This document shows positions 15,037-24,124 of a stretch of 64,000 nt of DNA, piece by piece. Source of the stretch: JAWLCA01 sp050485905 (lineage in GTDB: Bacteria > Pseudomonadota > Alphaproteobacteria > Rhodobacterales > Rhodobacteraceae); contig JBJHCH010000003.1 of NCBI GenBank assembly GCA_050485905.1, positions 1 to 64,000 of the forward strand. The letters run 5' to 3'. The translations under genes were made by a program, and so were the position numbers. Numbering within the stretch: the stretch's first letter is position 1; each line of letters starts with the position of its first letter. The notes beneath the pieces were generated by a model, which had not been told where the DNA came from, made no database searches, and saw only the letters and a list, made by a program, of their open reading frames with translations.

Positions 15037-17457
15037 TCACCCCCTCAGCGTGCCGCCAGTGGCCTTGCCCACCTTCTCCACGATCTTCGCGCTGACGGCC
15101 TCGATCTCCTCATCCGTCAGGGTCTTTTCCTTCGGCTGAAGACGGACGGAAATGGCCAGGCTCTTCTTCCCCGCCCCCATCTGCGCCTCAGCCTTCGGCC
15201 CCGAGAACTCATCGAAAACCGACACCCCCTCGATCAGCGCCTTATCCGCCCCCTGCGCCGCATTGACCAGCGCCAGCGCCTCGACGCGCGAGTCCACCAC
15301 AAAGGCAAAATCCCGTTCCACCGCCTGCAGCGGATGAAGCTCCAGCGCCGGCCGGGTCGTCGTCCGGCTACGCGGCTGGGGTGCATTTTCCAGCAGCACC
15401 GTGAACGCCACCGCCGGCCCCTTCACATCCAGCGCCTTCAGCACCTTGGGATGCACCTCTCCGAACGAGGCCAGCACCAGCTTCGGCCCCAGCGTGACCT
15501 GCCCCGCCCGCCCCGGATGGAACCACCCCGGCACGTTGCGCCCGATCTGCACCTTCGCCGGCGCCCCGATGGCCGACAGCACCGCCTCGGCATCCGCCTT
15601 GGCATCATAAATATCCGCCATCCGCCGCGACCCATGCGGATCGCGCCCGGCCACAGCGCCGACCAGCAGCCCCGCCGCCTGCAGCGCCTGCTCACCCGGC
15701 TCACCGCCCGAAAACGCCGGCCCCACCTCGAACAACGCCAGATCCGCAAAACCCCGCGCCTGATTACGCGCCGCCGCCTGCAGCAGCCCCGGCAGCAGAT
15801 CGGGCCGGAGGTGGCTCATCTCGCTGGAAATCGGGTTCTCCAGCTTCACGGCCTCCCCACCGCCCCCGAACAGTTCCGCCGAACGGGCGTCGATGAAGGA
15901 ATAGGTGACGCATTCATTGTAGCCCAGCCCGGCCAGCATCCGCCGCGCCGCCTGTTCGCGTCGCTGGATCGGCGTCAGGATCGGCCGCGGCACCCCCGGC
16001 ACCGGCCGCGCCAGCGGCACGCCCTTCAGATGCGTCAGGCTGGCGATGCGCGCCACTTCCTCGACCAGATCGGCCTCGCCCAGAATGTCGGGCCGCCACG
16101 ACGGCGGAACGCACTGATCCCCCTCCAGCCGGAAGCCCAGCGAAACCAGCGTCGCGCGCTGCTCTCCTTCAGGGATCTCCATGCCAACCAGCGAGCCCAC
16201 GCGCGCCGGATCGAACCGGTAGCTGCGCGTCGTGTCCGGCACCGCGCCATCGACCACCACCTCCGACGGCTCGCCACCGCAGATATCCATGATCATCTTG
16301 GTGGCCAGTTCCAGCCCCGGCACGGTGAAGGCCGGGTCCACCCCACGCTCGAACCGGTAGCGCGCGTCGGAATTGATCCTCAGCGCCCGCCCCGTCGCGG
16401 CCACGGTGATCGGATCCCAATAGGCGCTTTCCACGAAGACATCGACCGTGTCAGCCGTCACGCCCGAAACCTCGCCCCCCATCACGCCGGCGATGCTCTC
16501 GGGGCCGTTGTCGTCGGAAATCACCATCATGCCGGGCTCGAACGCATAGGTCTTTCCGTCCAGCGCCAGCAGTTCCTCGCCGCCCTTCGCCGGATGGATG
16601 CGCAAGCCGCCCTTTACCTTGGCCGCGTCGAAGACATGCAGCGGGCGGTTCACGTCGAAGGTGAAGAAGTTCGTGATATCCACCAGCGCCGAAATCGGGC
16701 GCAGCCCGACGGCGCGCAGCCGCTTCTTCAGCCAGTCGGGCGAGGAGCCATTCTTCACCCCCCGGATCACCCGCCCGGCGAACAGCGGACAGCCCTTGTC
16801 CTTCAGCACAGGGTCGATGGTGACACCGATGGGCGACGGGAAGCGGCCCGGCACCGGATCAACCGGCAGCGGCTTCAGGAACCCAAGCCCGCGCGCCGCC
16901 AGATCGCGCGCGATGCCACGCACACCCAGCGCATCGGGCCGGTTCGGCGTGATCTTGATGTAGATCATCGGGTCGTTCAGGCCGGCATAGTCGATGAAGC
17001 GCACGCCCAGCGGCGCATCTTCGGGCAGGTCGATGATGCCTTCGTGGTCGTCCGACAGCAGCATTTCGCGCTCAGAGCACAGCATCCCGTTCGACTCGAC
17101 CCCACGAATGACGCCCGGTTTCAGATCGACCCCGGTGCCGGGAATATGGGTGCCGACAGGCGCGAAAACCCCCACAAGCCCGGTCCGCGCATTCGGCGCG
17201 CCGCAGACGACCTGCACCTCTTCGGTCCGGCCGCCGGGGCCATCGGGAAAGGTCTCTACCCGGCACAGGCGCAGACGGTCGGCATTGGGATGCTGCGTCG
17301 CCTCGATGACGCGGGCGATGCGAAACGCGCCCAGCGTCGCGCCGGGGTCGGTCACTTCCTCGACCTCCAGCCCCAGATCGGTCAGGGCGTAGAGGATCTC
17401 GTCAAGGCTCGCCTCGGTTTCCAGATGGTCCCGAAGCCATGACAGCGTGAATTTCAT
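15037..17457 (-). CDS. pheT: Phenylalanyl-tRNA synthetase beta subunit
   Basis: This is the beta chain of the alpha2-beta2 PheRS, carrying the tRNA-binding EMAP-like domain, the B3/B4 editing domain and the C-terminal ferredoxin-fold anticodon-binding domain. It begins MKFTLSWLRDHLETEASLDE and contains QVVCGAPNARTGLVGVFAPVG fragments typical of the tRNA-binding domain, DITNFFTFDVNRPLHVFD, and the C-terminal FDEFSGPK region. The length (806 aa) is normal. It is unusual in lying about 27 kb from pheS and on the opposite strand. Confidence 0.97.
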   Translation of the reverse strand: MKFTLSWLRDHLETEASLDEILYALTDLGLEVEEVTDPGATLGAFRIARVIEATQHPNADRLRLCRVETFPDGPGGRTEEVQVVCGAPNARTGLVGVFAPVGTHIPGTGVDLKPGVIRGVESNGMLCSEREMLLSDDHEGIIDLPEDAPLGVRFIDYAGLNDPMIYIKITPNRPDALGVRGIARDLAARGLGFLKPLPVDPVPGRFPSPIGVTIDPVLKDKGCPLFAGRVIRGVKNGSSPDWLKKRLRAVGLRPISALVDITNFFTFDVNRPLHVFDAAKVKGGLRIHPAKGGEELLALDGKTYAFEPGMMVISDDNGPESIAGVMGGEVSGVTADTVDVFVESAYWDPITVAATGRALRINSDARYRFERGVDPAFTVPGLELATKMIMDICGGEPSEVVVDGAVPDTTRSYRFDPARVGSLVGMEIPEGEQRATLVSLGFRLEGDQCVPPSWRPDILGEADLVEEVARIASLTHLKGVPLARPVPGVPRPILTPIQRREQAARRMLAGLGYNECVTYSFIDARSAELFGGGGEAVKLENPISSEMSHLRPDLLPGLLQAAARNQARGFADLALFEVGPAFSGGEPGEQALQAAGLLVGAVAGRDPHGSRRMADIYDAKADAEAVLSAIGAPAKVQIGRNVPGWFHPGRAGQVTLGPKLVLASFGEVHPKVLKALDVKGPAVAFTVLLENAPQPRSRTTTRPALELHPLQAVERDFAFVVDSRVEALALVNAAQGADKALIEGVSVFDEFSGPKAEAQMGAGKKSLAISVRLQPKEKTLTDEEIEAVSAKIVEKVGKATGGTLRG

Positions 17458-17539
17458 GTCTCACCCGTGCCGTTCCGTATCGCGCCGGGGCATAGCGCAG
17501 CTTTCCGGCAAGGGAAAGGCCGGGGTCGGAAGCAGGGCG

Positions 17540-18400
17540 TCAGATCGCGGCCTTGCGGCTTTCGTCGATGTAAATCTGGCGCAGGCGGGTCGCCACCGGG
17601 CCGGGCACGCCCTGCCCCAGCGTTGTGCCGTCGATCTCGACCACCGGCATCACGAACTGGCTGGCCGAGGTGATGAAGGCCTCATCCGCCGCTTTCGCCT
17701 CGTCCAGCGTGAAGGGGCGTTCCTCGACCTCCATCTGCGTTTCGCGCGCGAAACGCAGGACGGCGGCGCGGGTGATGCCGTGCAGGATCTCGTTGCCCAG
17801 GTGTCGGGTGATGATCTTGCCGCCCTTCACGATATAGGCGTTGTTCGACGTGCCCTCGGTCACCGCGCCGTCCTCGACCATCCAGGCGTCATCGGCGCCC
17901 GCCTTCTTCGCCATCATCTTGCCCATCGAGGGGTAGAGCAGCTGCACCGTCTTGATGTCGCGCCGGCCCCAGCGGATGTCGGGGATCGAGATCACCTTGA
18001 TCCCGGTCTTTGCCATCGGCACATCGGCCAGCCCCGGCTTCGACTGGGTGAACAGCACCACCGTCGCCGGCGTGTCTGCGGGCGGAAAGACGAAATCCCG
18101 GTCGCCCGGCGCGCCGCGGGTGATCTGCAGGTAGATCATGCCGTCGGTCAGGTCGTTCCGCGCCACCAACTCGCGGTGGATGGCGAGCAGGTCGTCGGTC
18201 GTCAGCGGCATCGCCATGTCCAGCTCGCCCAGCGACCGCTCCAGCCGTTTCGCATGGCCGTCGAAGTCGATCAGCTTGCCGCCCAGCACGCTCGTTACCT
18301 CGTAGACGCCATCGGCCATCAGGAAACCGCGGTCGAAGATCGAGACCTTCGCCTCCTCCTCGGGCAGGTAGTCCCCGTTGACATAGACGATGCGGCTCAT
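17540..18400 (-). CDS. dat: D-amino acid aminotransferase
   Basis: This is a fold-type IV PLP enzyme interconverting D-amino acids and 2-oxo acids (D-alanine + 2-oxoglutarate to pyruvate + D-glutamate). The N-terminus IVYVNGDYLPEEEAKVSIFDRGFLMADG fragments, the PLP-Lys region DIKTVQLLYPSMGK near residue 145 and the phosphate-binding GITRAAVL are visible. The length (286 aa) fits. The start ATG lies 2 nt after the stop of dgcA, so it is the third gene of a tight dgcN-dgcA-dat operon. That context supports the D-amino acid assignment over branched-chain transaminase. Confidence 0.88.
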   Translation of the reverse strand: MSRIVYVNGDYLPEEEAKVSIFDRGFLMADGVYEVTSVLGGKLIDFDGHAKRLERSLGELDMAMPLTTDDLLAIHRELVARNDLTDGMIYLQITRGAPGDRDFVFPPADTPATVVLFTQSKPGLADVPMAKTGIKVISIPDIRWGRRDIKTVQLLYPSMGKMMAKKAGADDAWMVEDGAVTEGTSNNAYIVKGGKIITRHLGNEILHGITRAAVLRFARETQMEVEERPFTLDEAKAADEAFITSASQFVMPVVEIDGTTLGQGVPGPVATRLRQIYIDESRKAAI

Positions 18401-18402
18401 GG

Positions 18403-19365
18403 CTACCCCCAAAGCTCTGGATCGGACGGATGCACGCCACGCTCGTCAAAGCGCAGCGGGTGCGGGCGGTCTTCGGCCAGAAGCAGCGGGCCGTCAAGGT
18501 CGGTCACCGCCACACCCTGCGCCACCAGCACGGCGGGCGCCATGGCCAGCGACGATCCGACCATGCAACCGACCATCACCCCAAAGCCCTGCGCGATGGC
18601 TTCGGCCTTCAGCGCCAGCGCCTCGGTCAGCCCGCCGGTCTTGTCCAGCTTGATGTTGACCATGTCATACTTGCCCCTGAGCTTCGGCAGGCTGGCGCGG
18701 TCGTGGCAGGATTCGTCGGCACAGACCGGCAGCGGGCGGTCGATTTCTGCCAGCATGTCGTCAGCACCGGCGGGCAGCGGCTGTTCCACCATCGCCACGC
18801 CCAGCCGGATCAGATGGGGCGCGAGGTCGGCATAGACCTCGGCCGTCCAGCCCTCGTTCGCATCGATGATGATGCGGGTGTCGGGGGCACCTGCCCGCAC
18901 CGCCTCCAAGCGCGGCATGTCGTCGGGGGTGCCCAGCTTGATCTTCAGGATCGGGCGGTCTGCGTTCTTTGCGGCCGCCGCGTGCATGTTCTCGGGCGTG
19001 TCGAGCGACAGCGTGTAGGCCGTCACCTCCGGCCCCGGCGGGGGCAGCCCGGCCAGTTCCCAGACCCGGCGGCCCGTCCGCTTCGCTTCCCAGTCCCACA
19101 GCGCACAATCAACCGCGTTTCGGGCGGCCCCGGCGCGCAGCGCATCCTGCAGCGCCGCGCGATCTATGTCTTCCGGCAGGCCCAGAATTTGCGCGGTCAC
19201 GCTGTCCAGCGTTTCGTCATAGCGGGCATAGGGCACGCATTCGCCCCAGCCGGTGACGCCGTCGCGGGTGATGCGGACGGTCAGCACCTTGGCCTCGGTC
19301 CGACTGCCGCGACTGATGGTGAATACCTGAGCCAGACGAAAGGTATCGGGCGTGACGGTGATCAT
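18403..19365 (-). CDS. dgcA: N-acetyl-D-glutamate racemase DgcA (enolase superfamily)
   Basis: This belongs to the muconate-lactonizing/dipeptide-epimerase branch of the enolase superfamily (320 aa). Key elements are the catalytic Lys in LKIKLG (about residue 134), metal ligands in IIIDANEGW, VEQPL and VCADESCHD, and the second Lys in NIKLDKTGG. Older annotation would say dipeptide epimerase. Being paired with a DUF1611 gene matches the recently described DgcN-DgcA route, in which N-acetyl-D-glutamate is racemised to the L-form. Its start overlaps the dgcN stop by 4 nt (ATGA). Confidence 0.85.
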   Translation of the reverse strand: MITVTPDTFRLAQVFTISRGSRTEAKVLTVRITRDGVTGWGECVPYARYDETLDSVTAQILGLPEDIDRAALQDALRAGAARNAVDCALWDWEAKRTGRRVWELAGLPPPGPEVTAYTLSLDTPENMHAAAAKNADRPILKIKLGTPDDMPRLEAVRAGAPDTRIIIDANEGWTAEVYADLAPHLIRLGVAMVEQPLPAGADDMLAEIDRPLPVCADESCHDRASLPKLRGKYDMVNIKLDKTGGLTEALALKAEAIAQGFGVMVGCMVGSSLAMAPAVLVAQGVAVTDLDGPLLLAEDRPHPLRFDERGVHPSDPELWG

Positions 19366-20366
19366 CCGGCCGCCGCCAGAGAATCAACAAGTTTGCCCGC
19401 TCCGAAGCGGAAGGGATCGGTCGCGGGCAGGCCCATCCGTGTCTCGACCACTTCCAGATAGCTGCGGGCCTCATCCTCGGCCATGTTCTGGGTGTTGATC
19501 GAGATGCCGGTGACGACGCAGGCCGGGTTCACCACATGGGCCATGCTGAGCGCCGCGTCGCGCACCTGCTCCAGCGTTGGCAAAGAATAGCCCGGCAGGC
19601 CGCGCATGTGGGTGCGCGTCGGCTCATGGCAGAGGATCAGCGCGTCGGGCTGGCCGCCGTGGATCAGCGCCAATGTGACGCCCGAGAACGAGACGTGGAA
19701 CAGGCTGCCCTGCCCCTCGATCAGATCCCAGTGGTCGGGGTCGTGGTCGGGCGTCAGCCATTCGATGGAGCCGGCCATGAAATCCGCGATCACCGCGTCG
19801 AGTGGCACGCCGCCCCCGGTGATCAGGATGCCGGTCTGCCCGGTGGCGCGGAACGTGGCCTTCATGCCGCGCGCGCGCATCTCCTTTTCCATGCAGAGCG
19901 CGGTATACATCTTGCCTGCGGAACAGTCGGTGCCGACGGCCAGACACCGCTTGCCGGTGCGCCTGATCCCGTTGGCGATCGGGTATTTCACCGAGGGCAC
20001 CCGCACGTCGTGCAGCGTGCGCCCCGTGGCACGGGCAACGGCGGCCAGATCCTCTTCGTCGCGAAGCAGGCTGTGCAGGCCCGAGGCGAGGTCGAACCCC
20101 TCCTCCAGCGCCTCGACCAGAACTTTCTTCCAGCTTTGCGAGATCACACCGCCCCGGTTCGCCACGCCGATCACAAGGGTCTTGACGCCCGCCGCCTTCG
20201 CCTCGGCCAGGGTCATGTCCGGCAGGCGCATGTCGGCGCGGCACCCCTGGAGCCGCAACTGCCCAAGCGCATATTCCGGGCGCCAGTCCTTCACCCCCTG
20301 GGCGACCTTTGCCGCCAACTGGTCGGGCGCATCGCCTAGAAACAGCAGATAGGGAGTGTCGATCAT
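19362..20366 (-). CDS. dgcN: D-glutamate N-acetyltransferase DgcN (DUF1611)
   Basis: This is a DUF1611 family protein (334 aa) with a C-terminal P-loop NTPase-like fold. The Walker-like stretch VGTDCSAGKMYTAL near residue 152 and GQTGILITGGGVPLDAVIADF near 187 are characteristic. The family member DgcN acetylates D-glutamate, feeding DgcA. The start MIDTPYLLFLGD fits known members; the longer frame upstream is unlikely. It leads the operon and is divergent from mcl1. Confidence 0.83.
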   Translation of the reverse strand: MIDTPYLLFLGDAPDQLAAKVAQGVKDWRPEYALGQLRLQGCRADMRLPDMTLAEAKAAGVKTLVIGVANRGGVISQSWKKVLVEALEEGFDLASGLHSLLRDEEDLAAVARATGRTLHDVRVPSVKYPIANGIRRTGKRCLAVGTDCSAGKMYTALCMEKEMRARGMKATFRATGQTGILITGGGVPLDAVIADFMAGSIEWLTPDHDPDHWDLIEGQGSLFHVSFSGVTLALIHGGQPDALILCHEPTRTHMRGLPGYSLPTLEQVRDAALSMAHVVNPACVVTGISINTQNMAEDEARSYLEVVETRMGLPATDPFRFGAGKLVDSLAAAG

Positions 20367-20452
20367 GGTTCGCTCCGGGATTGTCGGCTGGGTGGCAGGA
20401 TGGTGGCAGCATGCGCCATCGGTCCCGAAATGTCCTCGGATTCCGCGGCGAT

Positions 20453-20482
20453 GCGCAAGGGGGCGGCGGAAGTTTCTTGCGC
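20453..20482. promoter_or_regulatory. Inverted repeat in the dgcN/mcl1 divergent spacer
   Basis: GCGCAAG (20453-20459) and CTTGCGC (20476-20482) are exact inverted repeats separated by 16 nt, 87 nt ahead of dgcN and 145 nt ahead of mcl1. The rest of the 260-nt spacer (20367-20626) contains no gene I can support. The arm spacing suits a dimeric regulator, but which gene it would control is unknown. Confidence 0.35.
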
Positions 20483-20626
20483 CCAAGCGGCGTGCTGCCG
20501 AAGAAACGTGCGCCGCCTGCGCCAAATTGACCTGCCGGGCGATGCGCTAGCTGCTTGCCGCGGCTTGGACGACGGCTTACCCATGACGCCAAGACTGATC
20601 CGTCGCACCCCTGAGAGGAGATGCCA

Positions 20627-21607
20627 ATGAGCTTCCGCGTCCAACCGTCCCCGCCTGCCCGCCCCAACCGCTGCCAGCTTTTCGGCCCCGGCTCCCGGCC
20701 CGAATTGTTCGAGAAGATGGCAAGTTCCGCGGCAGATGTGGTGAACCTCGACCTGGAGGATTCGGTTGCGCCGGACGACAAGGCGCAGGCCCGTAAGAAC
20801 GTGGTCGAGGCGATCAACGACATCGACTGGGGCCGAAAGACGCTGAGCGTTCGCATCAACGGCCTCGATACCCCCTATTGGGTGCGCGACGTGGTTGATC
20901 TGATGGAGCAGACCAACGGCCGGCTTGACCTGATCATGATCCCCAAGGCCGGCAACGCTTCGGATGTTTATGCTGTTGATTCAATGGTTTCTGCCATCGA
21001 GCAGGGCAAGGGCGCGACGAAGCGGCTGGGGCTGGAGGTCATCATCGAAACCGCCGCCGGGCTGGCCCATGTCGAGGAGATCGCCGCCTCCAGCCCCCGG
21101 ATGCAGGCCATGAGCATCGGCCCGGCGGACTATGCGGCCTTCATGGGGATGCAGACTACCGCCATCGGCGGCACTCAGGCCAATTACTACATGCTGGAGG
21201 ATGCGCGCGAGGATGGTGCAGACCGCGCGCGCCACTACGCCGATCCCTGGCACTACCCCTGCGTGGCCATCGTTGCCGCCTGCCGCACCCATGGGTTGCT
21301 GCCGGTGGACGGGCCGTTCGGTGACTTTTCCGACCCTGACGGCTTCAAGGCGCAGGCGCTCAGGTCGGCCACGCTGGGCATGGTGGGCAAATGGGCGATC
21401 CATCCCAGCCAGGTGGCCATGGCGAACGAGATCTTCACCCCTTCGGAAAAGGCGGTGGAGCGTGCAAAGCGGGTGCTGGCGGCGATGGAAGAGGCGAAAC
21501 GGTCGGGCGCGGGCGCGGTGGCGCTGGACGGCAAGCTGATCGACCTTGCCTCGATCCGGCAGGCCGAGGTGATTGTGAAGCAGTCGGAACTGATCGCTGC
21601 CGGGTGA
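20627..21607 (+). CDS. mcl1: L-malyl-CoA/beta-methylmalyl-CoA lyase
   Basis: This HpcH/HpaI-type CitE-like lyase splits beta-methylmalyl-CoA into glyoxylate and propionyl-CoA and L-malyl-CoA into glyoxylate and acetyl-CoA, serving the ethylmalonyl-CoA pathway. It starts SFRVQPSPPARPNRCQLFGPGSRPELFEKM, whose pieces match the Rhodobacter enzyme, and has NLDLEDSVAPDDK (metal ligands) and IETAAGLAHVEEIA. There are two in-frame ATGs 6 nt apart; the second is chosen because GAGAGGAG then sits at a proper distance. The length is 326 aa. Its upstream region is shared with dgcN, and accA follows about 120 nt downstream. Confidence 0.93.
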   Translation: MSFRVQPSPPARPNRCQLFGPGSRPELFEKMASSAADVVNLDLEDSVAPDDKAQARKNVVEAINDIDWGRKTLSVRINGLDTPYWVRDVVDLMEQTNGRLDLIMIPKAGNASDVYAVDSMVSAIEQGKGATKRLGLEVIIETAAGLAHVEEIAASSPRMQAMSIGPADYAAFMGMQTTAIGGTQANYYMLEDAREDGADRARHYADPWHYPCVAIVAACRTHGLLPVDGPFGDFSDPDGFKAQALRSATLGMVGKWAIHPSQVAMANEIFTPSEKAVERAKRVLAAMEEAKRSGAGAVALDGKLIDLASIRQAEVIVKQSELIAAG

Positions 21608-21728
21608 CGACCCTGTGGCAGCAGCGGGAAACTGCCTTCTGCGGTAGCGCGGGCATGGTGAGCGCGGGGCGCGTTGCAAATCGCGCCCCGCGCCGTCATA
21701 TAGCCCGCATCACCGCAGGGGGTGCCGG

Positions 21729-22688
21729 ATGAACTATCTCGAATTCGAGAAACCGCTGGCCGAGATCGAGGGCAAGGCAGAAGAACTGCGCGCGATGGCG
21801 CGTGCCAATCCCGAGATGGACGTGGACAAGGAAGCCACGGCACTAGACCGCAAGGCCGCGACGATGCTGGGGGATCTCTACAAGAACCTGTCGCCCTGGC
21901 GGAAGTGTCAGGTTGCGCGCCATCCCGACCGGCCGCATTGCCGCGACTACATCAACGCGCTGTTCACCGAGTTCACGCCGCTAGCGGGCGACCGCAACTT
22001 TGCCGATGACCATGCGGTGATGGGCGGGCTGGCGCGGTTCGACGGTGCGCCGGTCGTCGTGATCGGCCACGAGAAGGGCAACGATACGAAAAGCCGGATC
22101 GAACGCAATTTCGGCATGGCACGGCCCGAGGGCTATCGCAAGGCGATCCGCCTGATGGACATGGCCCACCGCTTCCGTATGCCGGTCATCACGCTGGTGG
22201 ACACGCCCGGGGCCTATCCAGGCAAGGGCGCCGAGGAGCGCGGCCAGGCCGAGGCGATTGCAAGCTGCACGCAGAAATGCCTAGAGATCGGTGTGCCGCT
22301 GGTAAGCGTCATCATCGGCGAGGGCGGATCGGGCGGGGCGGTGGCCTTTGCCACCGCGAACCGGATCGCCATGCTGGAACATTCGATCTATTCGGTCATC
22401 AGCCCCGAAGGCTGCGCCAGCATCCTGTGGAAGGATGCCGAGAAGATGCGCGAGGCCGCAGAGGCGCTGCGCCTGACCGCGCAGGATCTGCTGAAGCTGG
22501 GGGTCATCGACCGGATCGTGAACGAACCCCACGGTGGCGCCCAGCGCGGGCGCGACGTGACGATCGGGGCGGTGGAAAAGGCGGTCGCCGCGATGCTGAA
22601 GGAACTGGCGGGAAAATCGGCCGAGACCCTGATCGGCGAACGCCGGCGCAAGTTCTTGGACATGGGCTCTAAGGGTCTGGCGGCCTGA
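21729..22688 (+). CDS. accA: Acetyl-CoA carboxylase carboxyltransferase subunit alpha
   Basis: This subunit of ACC transfers CO2 from biotin to acetyl-CoA for fatty acid synthesis. It begins [14 protein letters not shown] and has the crotonase-fold core with [20 protein letters not shown] and [12 protein letters not shown] oxyanion-hole regions, then [13 protein letters not shown]. The length of 319 aa is standard. Confidence 0.97.
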   Translation: MNYLEFEKPLAEIEGKAEELRAMARANPEMDVDKEATALDRKAATMLGDLYKNLSPWRKCQVARHPDRPHCRDYINALFTEFTPLAGDRNFADDHAVMGGLARFDGAPVVVIGHEKGNDTKSRIERNFGMARPEGYRKAIRLMDMAHRFRMPVITLVDTPGAYPGKGAEERGQAEAIASCTQKCLEIGVPLVSVIIGEGGSGGAVAFATANRIAMLEHSIYSVISPEGCASILWKDAEKMREAAEALRLTAQDLLKLGVIDRIVNEPHGGAQRGRDVTIGAVEKAVAAMLKELAGKSAETLIGERRRKFLDMGSKGLAA

Positions 22689-22722
22689 CGGGCGCGATTG
22701 AGGTCATCCGATCGCATCGGGT

Positions 22723-23223
22723 TCATACGGCCCGGAAGTGGCGGTAGACCAAATCGGTCGCATCCTGCCGGGGGGCGGCGGGGTCCAGAACCGCACCAAG
22801 GCGTTCGGCAAGTTTTCGGGAACGCAGGTTGTCTGGATCAACATAGCTGACCAGCGTGGTCAGGTGTCGCTCATGCCGCGCCCAGTATCGCAACGCTCCG
22901 GCCGCCTCGAACGCCACGCCCCGGCCCTCGGCCTGCGGGTAGACGAACCAACCCAGTTCAGGCTCCGGGAAGAGCGGCCCTTGATTGATACCGACCTGCC
23001 CCAGGCAGGCGCCGGTTTCCCGATCCTCGACCATCAGCGCGCCACTGCCGAAGAGGTCACACTGGGCATGGTCGGCGCAGAACATGCCCCAGGCCGCGCG
23101 GTCAGCGAACGGCCCGCCCATGTAGCATGCGCGTTCCGATGCCATCAGATCCTGATACGCCGGCCAGTCACCGGCAGTCATCGGACGCAGAAGCAGGCGC
23201 GGTGTGGTGAGCGTCAGTATCAT
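22723..23223 (-). CDS. GNAT family N-acetyltransferase (RimJ/RimL-like)
   Basis: This is a 166-aa acetyltransferase with the GNAT fold. TPRLLLRPMTAGDW at the N-terminus, ELGWFVYPQAEGRGVAFEAAGAL (acetyl-CoA-binding Q/RxxGxG/A loop) and DNLRSRKLAERLGAVLD follow the RimJ/RimL pattern. The substrate is not predictable and need not be a ribosomal protein. Its ATG lies 3 nt after the plsC stop, so the two are co-transcribed. Confidence 0.82.
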   Translation of the reverse strand: MILTLTTPRLLLRPMTAGDWPAYQDLMASERACYMGGPFADRAAWGMFCADHAQCDLFGSGALMVEDRETGACLGQVGINQGPLFPEPELGWFVYPQAEGRGVAFEAAGALRYWARHERHLTTLVSYVDPDNLRSRKLAERLGAVLDPAAPRQDATDLVYRHFRAV

Positions 23224-23226
23224 GCC

Positions 23227-23946
23227 TCAGCCGCGAAATCCGCCCTCTGCCATCAATTGGTTCGACGCCTCCTCCACGACCCTCTCCAGTTCGGCCATGA
23301 ATTCCTCGATTGGGCGCCCCGCGGGTATCGTCGGCAGAAACTCCACCACCGCGGTGCCGGGACGGCGCAGGATGCCACGCTTGGGCCAGAACACACCCAC
23401 GTTGGTCGCGGCGGGAACGCAATCATGCGCGAACTGCTGGTAAAGGACGCCGGTGCCGACCTTGTAGGGCAGATAGGCGCCGGGAGCGACGCGGGTGCCC
23501 TGCGGGTAGATGATCAACTGCCCCGGATCGGTTTGGCCCGCATCCACGTCAGCCAGCATCTGCTTGATCGCCTGACCGCGCTTTCCACGGTCCACGGGCA
23601 CGCAACCAATGCGCACGGCATACCATCCCAGGATCGGCGCGCGCAGCAACTCCTTCTTCATGATGAAGCGCGGCCGCGGCACCGCGCTGACGATCATGAT
23701 GATGTCAAAGAACGACTGATGCTTGGCCGCAATCAGCACCTCGCCCTGCGGCACCGGCCCGCGGATCTCGGACCGCAGGCCGACCATCCAGCGGGCGGTC
23801 CACCGCACCCAACGGCAATAGGTCTGCACCGCGGTCACCGCCCAATCGCGGCGCCACAGGACCAGCGGAGTGAAGAATACCGCCATCAGCGGCATCATCA
23901 GATACATCTGCCCGATGAAGACGAGGGAACGAAGCCACTGGATCAT
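23227..23946 (-). CDS. plsC: 1-acyl-sn-glycerol-3-phosphate acyltransferase
   Basis: This membrane-associated enzyme acylates lysophosphatidic acid to phosphatidic acid. There is an N-terminal hydrophobic segment (SLVFIGQMYLMMPLMAVFF), the HxxxxD catalytic motif as KHQSFFD near residue 76, and the YPQGTR motif near 148 that matches the EGTR glycerol-phosphate site. The start MIQWLRSL (239 aa) is preceded by GGGAGGGAGG. The upstream ATG 14 codons earlier adds only a polar, basic extension. Confidence 0.88.
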   Translation of the reverse strand: MIQWLRSLVFIGQMYLMMPLMAVFFTPLVLWRRDWAVTAVQTYCRWVRWTARWMVGLRSEIRGPVPQGEVLIAAKHQSFFDIIMIVSAVPRPRFIMKKELLRAPILGWYAVRIGCVPVDRGKRGQAIKQMLADVDAGQTDPGQLIIYPQGTRVAPGAYLPYKVGTGVLYQQFAHDCVPAATNVGVFWPKRGILRRPGTAVVEFLPTIPAGRPIEEFMAELERVVEEASNQLMAEGGFRG

Positions 23947-24124
23947 CTGCCGCCTCCCTCCCGCCGCGTCATTCAGGCGCCTGCGCAACGCTTTCCGTCT
24001 GCGTCACAAGCCCCAAGTGCCGCGCGCAGTCAACCCGGCGATGGCGCCCCAACGCCGCTTGGGGCTTGGAGCGCCCTGCCCCGCTTGCTACACCGTCCCG
24101 ACCAGTCTGCCAGAGGAACCCGGG

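Noticed and set aside
15010..17442. 810-codon frame antisense to pheT
   Set aside because: Arg/Gln/His-rich shadow of a well-supported synthetase gene.
20309..20530. Possible short gene in the dgcN/mcl1 spacer
   Set aside because: It overlaps the dgcN start and has no family-like sequence; the space is better explained as two promoters.
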